Assembly (NCBI RefSeq): GCF_900155985.1
Contig: NZ_FTMA01000011.1
Location: 1 to 64,000, forward strand
DNA from: Maribacter ulvicola
GTDB taxonomy: Bacteria > Bacteroidota > Bacteroidia > Flavobacteriales > Flavobacteriaceae
Direction: 5' to 3'
Length of the DNA: 64,000 nucleotides
The notes under the pieces were generated by a model. It was not told where the DNA came from, made no database searches, and saw only the letters and a list, made by a program, of their open reading frames with translations. Made by a program: the position numbers and the translations under genes. Positions 18,156-26,238 of this stretch are shown here, piece after piece (within the stretch, counting starts at the first letter, position 1; each line of letters opens with the position of its first letter).

Positions 18156-18920
18156 ATGATAAGACCGTATATATTAGCAGAAACCAATTGGAACCATCTA
18201 AAAGATGAACAAATTGATTTAGCCATATTGCCTTGGGGTGCTACAGAGGCACATAACTATCATTTGCCATATGGCACAGATAACTATCAAGCACAAAGTA
18301 TGGTAGAGTCCGCTGCTGGTATTTCATGGGAGAGAGGTAAAAAAGTCATTGTTTTACCAACCATACCTTACGGTGTAAATACTGGACAAAGTGATATCTA
18401 TTTAGATATGAATCTAAACCCGTCTACGCAGTTGGCTATTTTAAAAGATTTGGTGACGGTACTTAATAGGCAAGGTATTTATAAATTACTATTGTTTAAT
18501 GGCCATGGAGGCAATAATTTTAAGCCTATAGTAAGAGAATTGGGCTTGCTTTTTCCTGATATGTTTATTAGTTTTTGCTTTTTTCCTCCTATGTTGGATA
18601 AGTCTAAATATTTTAAAGAAGAAGGTGATCATGCCGATGAGATGGAAACGAGTCTTATGCTTTATCTAAGACCAGATTTGGTATTGTCAAAAGACAAATG
18701 GGGTAGTGGTAGAGCTAAAAAATTTAAAATAAATGCGTATAACGAAGGTTGGGCTTGGGCAGAACGTCGCTGGTCTAAGGTAAGCAGTGATACCGGTATA
18801 GGAAATCCTGAATTTGCCTCTTCGGAAAAAGGAGAACGCTTTTTCAATGATGTTTGTGAGAAGTTAGATGAACTTTTTTGTTCTTTATGTAATGCTGATC
18901 TAGAAGATCTGTATGGCTAA
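18156..18920 (+). CDS. creatininase family protein
   Basis: 254 residues. The fold-defining metal motifs are present: WGATEAHNYHLPYGTDN (Glu, His and Asp ligands), LLFNGHGGNN, and DHADEMETS. Creatininase-fold amidohydrolases use two divalent metals. Members include creatininase and the FAPy deformylase of riboflavin synthesis; the substrate of this one is unknown. Nothing in the neighbours identifies a pathway. Confidence 0.88.
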   Translation: MIRPYILAETNWNHLKDEQIDLAILPWGATEAHNYHLPYGTDNYQAQSMVESAAGISWERGKKVIVLPTIPYGVNTGQSDIYLDMNLNPSTQLAILKDLVTVLNRQGIYKLLLFNGHGGNNFKPIVRELGLLFPDMFISFCFFPPMLDKSKYFKEEGDHADEMETSLMLYLRPDLVLSKDKWGSGRAKKFKINAYNEGWAWAERRWSKVSSDTGIGNPEFASSEKGERFFNDVCEKLDELFCSLCNADLEDLYG

Positions 18921-19019
18921 TATAGAATTACATAGTTAGATTTTTAAGAAACTACGCCTAGTGGTGGTCTTTATAAAAAAATTAAACAGTCTTTGTTAAT
19001 ATGGAGCAATTAATAGTTG

Positions 19020-19277
19020 TTATTTTAACTCTTTGTTTGCTAGTTTAATGTAAGAACGCATTGCCTCCTTCTTAGACATGTTTTTAGCCTGAAACAATGC
19101 ATTAGCTTTAAAAGCATTAATGAGAGGGGTTTTGCTGCCTGGGTTGTCAAAGTTTGCATTGGCTATTTTGTAATAGGCATACAATTTTAAAAGTATATCT
19201 GCCGGGATAGGTTCAGTAAAATTATTGACTAAAGTAACGGTCTCCTCAAATTCAATACGTAATTTCTTCATGCTCAT
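19020..19277 (-). CDS. acyl-CoA-binding protein
   Basis: 85 residues from the ATG at 19277 (another ATG at 19271 is equally possible; the frame opens at 19289). The ACBP pattern is clear: PADILLKLYAYYKIA, then NPGSKTPLINAFKANAL and MSKKEAMRSYI. It would bind long-chain acyl-CoA. It overlaps the end of psd by about 26 bases and is the last gene of the rsfS-ftsH-LUD-cdsA-psd cluster, fitting a lipid role. Confidence 0.9.
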   Translation of the reverse strand: MSMKKLRIEFEETVTLVNNFTEPIPADILLKLYAYYKIANANFDNPGSKTPLINAFKANALFQAKNMSKKEAMRSYIKLANKELK

Positions 19278-19935
19278 TTGGATCAACAAAAGTAGCTATA
19301 CAAGTCTCCGCTCCTTTTACCTTTTGGTTTAACTGTACATTAATTTGGCAATCTAAAGGTAAAAATAAATCTACTCTAGACCCAAATTTTATAAATCCGG
19401 CATCATCACCTTGTTGTACGCTTTCTCCTTTTTCGGCATAATTTACAATACGCCTAGCCAGCGCACCTGCTATTTGACGGTATAATATTTCGCCAAATTT
19501 TGGTGTCTTTATGACTACTGTTGTTCGCTCGTTTTCTTCACTTGATTTTGGGTGCCAAGCAACTAAGAATTTACCAGGGTGATACTTAGAGAATGTAATG
19601 GTACCACTGGCAGGGTATCTGGTAACATGAACATTTACAGGAGACATGAAAATAGAAACTTGTCTTCTTTTTTCTTTAAAAAATTCTTTTTCAAATACTT
19701 CCTCGATCACTACAACTTTACCATCTACTGGGGCTAGGATTTCATTAAAATCCTTAGCGGCCAATCTTTTCGGATTTCTAAAAAATTGAAGAATGATTAT
19801 CAAAAGTATTAAGCCCAATAGTTGAATGGTCAATTTCAACCATGCCAATTCAATAAAGAAATGAGCTAGGAGTACACTGATCCCTACTAAACAAAAAGAA
19901 AACAATATTATTTTTTGTCCCTCTTTATGAAACAT
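19252..19935 (-). CDS. psd: phosphatidylserine decarboxylase
   Basis: 227 residues, the short bacterial form. It converts phosphatidylserine to phosphatidylethanolamine at the membrane, using a pyruvoyl group formed by self-cleavage before the Ser of FGSRVDLF near residue 188. Two hydrophobic helices (about 8-45) anchor it. The motif SIFMSPVNVHVTRYP is typical. It overlaps cdsA by 11 bases and the ACBP gene at its 3' end. With cdsA, it covers two steps of PE synthesis; pssA is not in the window. Confidence 0.95.
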   Translation of the reverse strand: MFHKEGQKIILFSFCLVGISVLLAHFFIELAWLKLTIQLLGLILLIIILQFFRNPKRLAAKDFNEILAPVDGKVVVIEEVFEKEFFKEKRRQVSIFMSPVNVHVTRYPASGTITFSKYHPGKFLVAWHPKSSEENERTTVVIKTPKFGEILYRQIAGALARRIVNYAEKGESVQQGDDAGFIKFGSRVDLFLPLDCQINVQLNQKVKGAETCIATFVDPNEHEEITY

Positions 19936-20728
19936 AACTAAAAATATTTAAAGTTAAATATGCAAATGGTGCCGCAAAGACCAAACTATCCAAACGATCT
20001 AGCATGCCACCATGTCCTGGTAAAATAGCGCCACTATCCTTAACGCCTGCCGTTCTTTTTAATTTAGATTCAATTAAATCGCCTAAACTACCTGCAATGA
20101 CAATAACGGTTGCAAGTATCATCCATTGTATTGGACTTATTAGCGCCTCAAAAGTAGCCATTAAATAAGCTGCTGCCAGTGCAAATATAAAGCCTCCTAT
20201 AGTACCTTCAATAGTTTTTTTTGGAGAAACTGAAGGAAAAAGTTTAGTGCTACCGATACTTTTTCCTACTAGGTATGCAAATGAGTCGTTTACCCAAATT
20301 AAAATAAAAATACCCATGATCAATAATTTGGCAAAGGCATCATTTTTATAAGGTATCATGGTTAGAAAAATGCATCCTCCGCCTATATAGAACAGTCCAA
20401 CTATAAATTTCATTGGAGTGTTGAATTTAATCGGTTTTTTTGTAAAAAGGTTGATGAGAAGGTAACTATCAATTACAATAGTAATGACCATTAAAATATT
20501 GATAATTTCTTGGTCTTTTACTAAATAAATGAAAGCCCACCATAACGCCAAATAAGCTGCAAATATATGATAGCCTTTTAAATGGACTAATTTTTTATAC
20601 TCGTATAAACAAGCTAACCCAAAGGTCATGAATAAAAAATCGAAAGCATCAGAGCTCAAAAAGACTGCAGACAACAATAATATAATGTAGACAGCCCCTG
20701 TTAATGACCTTCTTAAAATTTCTTTCAT
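19925..20728 (-). CDS. cdsA: phosphatidate cytidylyltransferase
   Basis: 267 residues from the ATG at 20728; a longer frame to 20779 would run back into the LUD gene, whose stop ends one base before this ATG. CdsA makes CDP-diacylglycerol. About eight membrane helices are visible, and the signature SKLKRTAGVKDSGAILPGHG, followed by GGMLDRLDS, is complete. It overlaps psd by 11 bases. Confidence 0.95.
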   Translation of the reverse strand: MKEILRRSLTGAVYIILLLSAVFLSSDAFDFLFMTFGLACLYEYKKLVHLKGYHIFAAYLALWWAFIYLVKDQEIINILMVITIVIDSYLLINLFTKKPIKFNTPMKFIVGLFYIGGGCIFLTMIPYKNDAFAKLLIMGIFILIWVNDSFAYLVGKSIGSTKLFPSVSPKKTIEGTIGGFIFALAAAYLMATFEALISPIQWMILATVIVIAGSLGDLIESKLKRTAGVKDSGAILPGHGGMLDRLDSLVFAAPFAYLTLNIFSYVS

Positions 20729-20729
20729 A

Positions 20730-21341
20730 CTATAAATCTTCCAGTAGTAAAAGATAAAGATTTTTAGTGCTACTACCATACGTTAGAAAATCATCGGAGT
20801 TTTCTGCTGTAGCTTTAAAGTGTTTTAAGGTAGTTATATTGGCTGGTATTTTTTGACCATATTTTTTCTTAATGGTCTTTAGCCCTTCTCCTATAGATTC
20901 TACCAATTGGCTAGTAGTGGCAAAAACTACTACATTACTAGGAAGTTCATTTACCTTTTTCTCCAATAGTTGATTGGAGCATACTAGAATACTTCCGTTT
21001 TGGGCAATAAGATGTTCACATGTGGTAAAAAAAACTTCACTTTCACGAGAGTTTCCCGTGAAAGTGATCGGTTCTTTAGAAAATTTTTGGGATAGCCTTT
21101 CATTAAGGATAAAGAAAGGCTCGCTTTCCCAATTATTTTCTACCACAATATTTTGAATGGCTCTTGAAACTTCAACCTCAGTATCGCAATAAATAAATTT
21201 ACCTCCATTTTGTTTAAAATGAATCGTAAATTTTTCATCAACAGGAATATTTAAATCTGGCATATGATCGCCGCGCGTTTCCGCAGTCTCCTTCGAAACC
21301 TTTTTCTTGCCACCACCAAATAAAATATCTAAAAATCCCAT
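20730..21341 (-). CDS. LUD domain protein (LutC/YkgG-like)
   Basis: 203 residues. The pattern (SREAE-like SRESEVFF, TTCEHLIAQNGSILV, VVFATTSQLV, LVESIGEGL) matches the LUD domain of lactate-utilisation proteins LutC and LutB. It lacks iron-sulfur motifs and lutA/lutB neighbours, so a role in lactate oxidation is doubtful. It sits between ftsH (41 bases upstream) and cdsA (1 base), an arrangement that I recall as conserved in Flavobacteriia. Confidence 0.82.
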   Translation of the reverse strand: MGFLDILFGGGKKKVSKETAETRGDHMPDLNIPVDEKFTIHFKQNGGKFIYCDTEVEVSRAIQNIVVENNWESEPFFILNERLSQKFSKEPITFTGNSRESEVFFTTCEHLIAQNGSILVCSNQLLEKKVNELPSNVVVFATTSQLVESIGEGLKTIKKKYGQKIPANITTLKHFKATAENSDDFLTYGSSTKNLYLLLLEDL

Positions 21342-21382
21342 TTATGTTGTTGAAATAATTACAGTTCTAAAGTACTGTAATT

Positions 21383-23389
21383 TTATTTATTCTCTGTAAT
21401 TTCTTGTTCGTCCGAAGATTTGTTATTCTCTTCCTCTTCTTTAAGTTTTCTTTCGTTCTCTAAGGCCAGAATATCTTTTTCAAAATTTCGCTTACCAAAT
21501 ATTTTTTCTAAATCTTCCTTAAAGATAACTTCTTTCTCTAACAATCTTTCTGCTAAAGTTGTAAGTTTATCCTTATTGTCAGTTAAAACCTTGATAGCGC
21601 GTTGATACTGCTCTTCAATTATTTTAGAAATTTCTGCATCGATCTTCCGAGCCGTGTCTTCACTGTAAGGTTTTGAGAAACCGTAAGAATCTTGACCAGA
21701 TGAATCGTAATAGGTGATATTTCCTATTTCATCGTTAAGTCCGTAAATGGTAACCATTGCCCTAGCTTGTTTGGTTACTTTTTCTAGATCACTTAATGCG
21801 CCAGTAGAAATTTTATTAAAAATAACTTTTTCTGCAGCTCTACCTCCCATAGTTGCACACATTTCGTCCAACATTTGTTCTGGTCTAACAATTAAGCGTT
21901 CTTCTGGTAAATACCATGCAGCACCCAAAGATTGCCCTCTAGGTACAATAGTAACCTTTACCAATGGAGCAGCATGTTCTAACATCCAACTAGTGGTGGC
22001 ATGACCTGCTTCATGGTAAGCAATAGTTTCTTTTTCACCAGGGGTTATTATTTTGTTTTTCTTTTCAAGACCGCCCACAATTCTATCAACGGCATCTAGG
22101 AAATCTTGTTTGGTCACCGCTTTTTTCTCGTTACGTGCTGCAATTAATGCTGCTTCGTTACAAACGTTTGCAATGTCTGCACCAGAGAAACCTGGTGTTT
22201 GTCTTGCCAAGAAATCTAAATCTAAAGTTTCTGCAGTTTTAATAGGTCTAAGGTGAACTTCAAAAATTTCTTTACGTTCACGAATATCCGGTAGGTCCAC
22301 ATAAATTTGTCTGTCAAATCTACCTGCACGCATTAACGCTTTGTCCAAGACATCTGCACGGTTGGTAGCTGCAAGTACAATAACATTTGTATTTGTGCCA
22401 AAACCATCCATTTCAGTCAATAACTGGTTTAAAGTGTTTTCACGTTCATCGTTAGAACCTGTAAAATTGTTTTTACCTCTTGCTCTACCAATAGCATCAA
22501 TCTCATCAATAAATATAATGGCAGGAGATTTGTCTTTAGCTTGCTTGAACAAGTCGCGAACCCTAGATGCACCAACACCTACGAACATTTCTACGAAGTC
22601 TGAACCAGATAACGAGAAGAAAGGCACCTTGGCCTCACCTGCAACGGCTTTAGCTAATAGGGTCTTACCTGTTCCTGGAGGTCCTACAAGTAAAGCTCCT
22701 TTTGGTATCTTACCACCTAATGAAGTATACTTGTCCGGGTTTCTTAAAAACTCAACAATTTCTTCAACTTCTTCTTTTGCACCTTCTAAACCGGCAACAT
22801 CTTTAAAAGAAGTTCTGGTGTCCGTTTTTTCGTCAAATAATTTTGCTTTAGATTTTCCAATGTTAAAGATTTGGCCTCCTGCGCCACCGCCGCCACCGCC
22901 AGACATTCTACGCATTAAGTAAATCCAAATACCTATGATCAATACAAATGGTAGTAGCGATAACAAGAAATCTAAAATGGCCGTAGATTCTTTGCCAAAT
23001 TCAATAATAGTATCTAAATTATTTTCTTTTTTGATTTCAGTTATTTCGTTTTGAAATATTTGAAGGTCACCATAATCTAAAGTATACTGCGGTACGGTAC
23101 CAGATGATGGAAGAAAAGATTTTTCGTTCACATCTTTATGCACCTCTTTTGCAATAGCTTCACCAGTTAAAAAAACTTTAGCCTGGTTGGTGTTGGTTAT
23201 GATCAATATCTTTTTTACATCACCATTTCGTAAATACTGTTGTAATTCTGAAGTAGTCGTCTTTTGTGTACTAGCGAGGTCATCACTATTGAATAACTGA
23301 AATCCAATTAGTAATACTGCTATTAATCCATAAATCCACCAAGAACTAAATTTTGGTTTTTTCGGATTTGTTTTGCTTTCTTTTGCCAT
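21383..23389 (-). CDS. ftsH: ATP-dependent zinc metalloprotease FtsH
   Basis: 668 residues. FtsH degrades membrane and regulatory proteins. Two membrane helices (about 16-33 and 139-159) flank a periplasmic domain. The AAA domain has Walker A GPPGTGKT at 236-243 and Walker B FIDEID at 293-298, plus the SRH arginines in MRAGRFDRQ. The protease motif HEAGH is at 459-463. The tail is charged. A Gly-rich linker (GGGGGGAGG) follows helix two. It is preceded by rsfS (12 bases). Confidence 0.98.
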   Translation of the reverse strand: MAKESKTNPKKPKFSSWWIYGLIAVLLIGFQLFNSDDLASTQKTTTSELQQYLRNGDVKKILIITNTNQAKVFLTGEAIAKEVHKDVNEKSFLPSSGTVPQYTLDYGDLQIFQNEITEIKKENNLDTIIEFGKESTAILDFLLSLLPFVLIIGIWIYLMRRMSGGGGGGAGGQIFNIGKSKAKLFDEKTDTRTSFKDVAGLEGAKEEVEEIVEFLRNPDKYTSLGGKIPKGALLVGPPGTGKTLLAKAVAGEAKVPFFSLSGSDFVEMFVGVGASRVRDLFKQAKDKSPAIIFIDEIDAIGRARGKNNFTGSNDERENTLNQLLTEMDGFGTNTNVIVLAATNRADVLDKALMRAGRFDRQIYVDLPDIRERKEIFEVHLRPIKTAETLDLDFLARQTPGFSGADIANVCNEAALIAARNEKKAVTKQDFLDAVDRIVGGLEKKNKIITPGEKETIAYHEAGHATTSWMLEHAAPLVKVTIVPRGQSLGAAWYLPEERLIVRPEQMLDEMCATMGGRAAEKVIFNKISTGALSDLEKVTKQARAMVTIYGLNDEIGNITYYDSSGQDSYGFSKPYSEDTARKIDAEISKIIEEQYQRAIKVLTDNKDKLTTLAERLLEKEVIFKEDLEKIFGKRNFEKDILALENERKLKEEEENNKSSDEQEITENK

Positions 23390-23401
23390 TTTATTTTTTT
23401 A

Positions 23402-23776
23402 TTAGTTTACGCTACTTTCTATAGTTGTGAATTTTGCATCTCCCCATAAACCTTCTATATCATAAAACTCTCGTACTTGCTTTTGGAATACGTGAACAAC
23501 TACATTTACGTAGTCCATGAGCACCCATTCGGCATTGTCTTCGCCTTCTACGTGCCAAGGTTTATCTTGTATTGCTTTACTTACTGTTTTCTGGATAGAT
23601 CCTACAATAGCATTTACATGCGTATTTGAAGTACCGTTACATATTATGAAGTAGTCACATACGGTATTTTCAATTTCTCTTAAATCTAATAGGTTGATGT
23701 TTTGACCTTTTACTTCGTCAATTCCCTGAATTATTAATGCAATTAACTCATCTTTGCTAGTTTTACTTTCCTGCAT
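23402..23776 (-). CDS. rsfS: ribosome silencing factor RsfS
   Basis: 124 residues. RsfS binds ribosomal protein L14 and blocks subunit joining when nutrients are scarce. The family motifs are present: DYFIICNGTSNTHVNAIV and the GEDNAEWVLMDYVNVVVHVF stretch. It begins the cluster that runs to the ACBP gene and is divergent from birA, with 93 bases between. Confidence 0.95.
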   Translation of the reverse strand: MQESKTSKDELIALIIQGIDEVKGQNINLLDLREIENTVCDYFIICNGTSNTHVNAIVGSIQKTVSKAIQDKPWHVEGEDNAEWVLMDYVNVVVHVFQKQVREFYDIEGLWGDAKFTTIESSVN

Positions 23777-23869
23777 TCAAAAATTTTAGTTTTTACAAAG
23801 TTATTATTTTTTTGTTCTTTTAGGTCTAGTTTTTAACATTACATTATAGATTCACAATAAGAACAGTAA

Positions 23870-24601
23870 ATGCAAATAATCAAACTTGATGCCACGCAAT
23901 CTACGAACACCTATTTAAAAGACTTGTCATTAAACAGAGAGTTGGGAGATTTTACGGTAGTAACTACTAAAAATCAAACTTTAGGTAGAGGGCAATTGAA
24001 TGCTAAATGGGAGTCTGAGCCAGGTAAGAATCTAGCGTTCAGTGTTTTGAAAAAAAATATTGAACTGCCAATACAACGTGTCTTTTTGGTAAGTGTTTGT
24101 GTATCGTTGGCTATAATAGAGAGTTTAAAAGATTTTGAAATACCAGATTTGAGGATTAAATGGCCAAACGACATTCTGTCAGGTAATCGTAAAATAGGAG
24201 GAATTCTAATAGAAAATGTAATTTCTGGATCTAAAATAAAACAAAGTATAATAGGATTTGGATTAAATGTTAATCAAAAATCATTTAAAAATGCACCTCA
24301 TGCGTCGTCATTAGAAAATATAACGGGTGTAGATTACAATCTAGATGAAGTTTTTTATTCTGTTATTGAACACTTACATCAAAATTTAATCAGGCCATTT
24401 CAATCAATGGAAGAGGAATTATTTAAACAATACCATACTCATTTATTTAAAATAGGCCAAATGAGTTCTTTTAGAGACCAAAATGATAAACTGTTCCAAG
24501 GAACAATACAAGAAGTGTCTATTGACGGTTATCTTCTAGTAAAACATGAAAACGGCGATTTGCATGAATATGGGTTAAAAGAAATACAGTTATTGTATTA
24601 A
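23870..24601 (+). CDS. birA: biotin--[acetyl-CoA-carboxylase] ligase
   Basis: 243 residues, the class I form without the N-terminal DNA-binding domain, so it is an enzyme only. It activates biotin to biotinyl-AMP and transfers it to carrier lysines. Motifs: TLGRGQLNAKWESEPGKN, IKWPNDIL and KIGGILIEN. Its stop overlaps the convergent START-like gene by four bases. Confidence 0.95.
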   Translation: MQIIKLDATQSTNTYLKDLSLNRELGDFTVVTTKNQTLGRGQLNAKWESEPGKNLAFSVLKKNIELPIQRVFLVSVCVSLAIIESLKDFEIPDLRIKWPNDILSGNRKIGGILIENVISGSKIKQSIIGFGLNVNQKSFKNAPHASSLENITGVDYNLDEVFYSVIEHLHQNLIRPFQSMEEELFKQYHTHLFKIGQMSSFRDQNDKLFQGTIQEVSIDGYLLVKHENGDLHEYGLKEIQLLY

Positions 24602-24990
24602 ACTTTGGCCAAATTTGTTGAGAGTGTATTTATGAAGTTGGTAATAGGTTTTTTAATCATCATAGCCATCATAGCATTGAATTCACCTTTAAAACTTAAA
24701 ACAACCTCACTTTTATCAGTATCTACTTCAATAATATCTGCAGTTAAAGTAAATGGCAATTTTTCACTGGCCGCACCTAAAACAATTTGTTTGAAAGGTG
24801 TTTGTTCTTTTTTTTCCAAAACAATTTCTGGCATTCCTTTTAACGCAAAAAGAAATCTATTCTCATTTAAAACTTCAAATTTTTCAATGTTTTCAGGCAT
24901 TAACAATCTAAAATTAGGCAAGTCATTTAAGAAATTGAAAGTGTCTTCTGTATTCTTAGATATCTGAATCTTTGGTGTTTCTATAAACAT
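24598..24990 (-). CDS. SRPBCC (START-like) family protein
   Basis: 130 residues. The order helix, beta strands, long C-terminal helix and the motif PNFRLLMPENIEKF suggest the SRPBCC/polyketide-cyclase-like ligand-binding fold. No signal peptide or membrane segment. It lies 2 bases after the pyrE stop, so the two are co-transcribed. Function unknown. An overlapping opposite-strand frame here is a shadow. Confidence 0.75.
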   Translation of the reverse strand: MFIETPKIQISKNTEDTFNFLNDLPNFRLLMPENIEKFEVLNENRFLFALKGMPEIVLEKKEQTPFKQIVLGAASEKLPFTLTADIIEVDTDKSEVVLSFKGEFNAMMAMMIKKPITNFINTLSTNLAKV

Positions 24991-24992
24991 AA

Positions 24993-25637
24993 TTATTTAT
25001 TTGTCCATTTAGAAGGGTCTTTCCTCCATTCCATTAATGTAATTAACTGCTCTTCTTTTACATAGCCTGTATCAGACGCTTGTTCAATAAGGTATTCGTA
25101 ACTACTTAGCGTGTGTAGTTCTGTATTTTTTTCTTTAAAGTTATTGGCGGCAGTTTCAAAACCGTAGGTAAAAATGGCTAACATACCTTTTACGTTTGCG
25201 TCAATAGCTCTTAAGGCGTCTACAGCATTTAAACTACTTTTGCCTGTACTTATTAAATCTTCTATTACAACAACGGTTTGGTGTGCCTCTAAATGCCCCT
25301 CTATTTGATTTTGACGACCATGAGATTTAGGTTCTGGTCTAACATAAACGAATGGTAAATTTAGTTTATCGGCAACTAAAGCACCTATTCCTATTGCACC
25401 TGTAGCTACACCAACAATGCAATCTGGTTTGCCATAAAGTTGTTCTACCTGCTTAGCCATTTCATCGCGAATGTAGTTTCTGATGATAGGATAGGATAGT
25501 AAAACTCTATTATCGCAATAAATTGGAGATTTCCACCCCGATGCCCATGTGAAAGGATTTTCGGGTTTCAATTTTATTGCATTAATTTGCAGCAGTAGCT
25601 CTGCCGTTTTTTTTGCAGTATTTTTGTCTAAAACCAT
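24993..25637 (-). CDS. pyrE: orotate phosphoribosyltransferase
   Basis: 214 residues from the ATG at 25637; the frame extends 66 bases further but would then run across the divergent Nudix start. PyrE joins orotate to PRPP in pyrimidine synthesis. Motifs: GWKSPIYCDNRVLLS, YVRPEPKSHGRQNQIEG and the PRPP loop VVVIEDLISTGKSS. The start codon is only 7 bases from that of the divergent Nudix gene, so each promoter must lie in the other gene's coding region. Confidence 0.96.
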   Translation of the reverse strand: MVLDKNTAKKTAELLLQINAIKLKPENPFTWASGWKSPIYCDNRVLLSYPIIRNYIRDEMAKQVEQLYGKPDCIVGVATGAIGIGALVADKLNLPFVYVRPEPKSHGRQNQIEGHLEAHQTVVVIEDLISTGKSSLNAVDALRAIDANVKGMLAIFTYGFETAANNFKEKNTELHTLSSYEYLIEQASDTGYVKEEQLITLMEWRKDPSKWTNK

Positions 25638-25644
25638 AACGCAA

Positions 25645-26235
25645 ATGTATAAAGTTTTTGTTAATGAATTGCCTTTGACTTTAACAAATAAACTCTCTGA
25701 CACTACAAATGGAGAGTATTTTTCATTAAATCAAGCATCTATAGATGAGGCAATAAGTGCATTGAGGAAGGGGAAGTTGAAAGAAGCGTTTATTTATCAT
25801 CCTAATCACGATGAAATTTTAAAAAAGTTTACTCAAAAAATTCCGCTAGTAATTGCCGGTGGCGGTGTGGTTAAAAATAAAGAGGGAAAAGTGCTTTTTA
25901 TCTACAGAAACGATAAGTGGGATTTGCCTAAGGGTAAATTGGATAAAGGCGAATCAATTGAAGAATGTGCCATAAGGGAAGTTGAAGAAGAAACTGGTGT
26001 TAGAGGGCTTGTTATTGATAATTATATACGTACCACCTATCATGTTTTTAAGCGTAATGGTGTCAATAAACTAAAACAGGTGTATTGGTATGCCATGAGT
26101 ACCGATTTTGAGGGTAAATTAAAACCTGAAAAAAAAGAAGGAATATTTAAAGTGCGATGGAAAGGACCTGCTAAAATTCAGAAGGCGCTTGAAAATTCAT
26201 ACGTGAACATTAAAATATTATTCGGGGAAGATTAA
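25645..26235 (+). CDS. Nudix hydrolase
   Basis: 196 residues from the ATG at 25645. The Nudix box is intact: GKLDKGESIEECAIREVEEE followed by TG. An N-terminal extension of about 65 residues precedes the Nudix domain. The substrate, some nucleoside diphosphate-X compound, is unknown. It is divergent from pyrE and converges on the M14 peptidase gene. Confidence 0.9.
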   Translation: MYKVFVNELPLTLTNKLSDTTNGEYFSLNQASIDEAISALRKGKLKEAFIYHPNHDEILKKFTQKIPLVIAGGGVVKNKEGKVLFIYRNDKWDLPKGKLDKGESIEECAIREVEEETGVRGLVIDNYIRTTYHVFKRNGVNKLKQVYWYAMSTDFEGKLKPEKKEGIFKVRWKGPAKIQKALENSYVNIKILFGED

Positions 26236-26238
26236 AAG

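Noticed and set aside
22341-22922. 193-codon open frame inside ftsH on the plus strand
   Set aside because: It is antisense to the AAA domain of ftsH; long because of ftsH codon composition, with no domain.
24605-24967. 120-codon open frame opposite the START-like gene
   Set aside because: It mirrors the minus-strand frame, has a hydrophobic low-complexity composition and no motif; the minus gene is coupled to pyrE.
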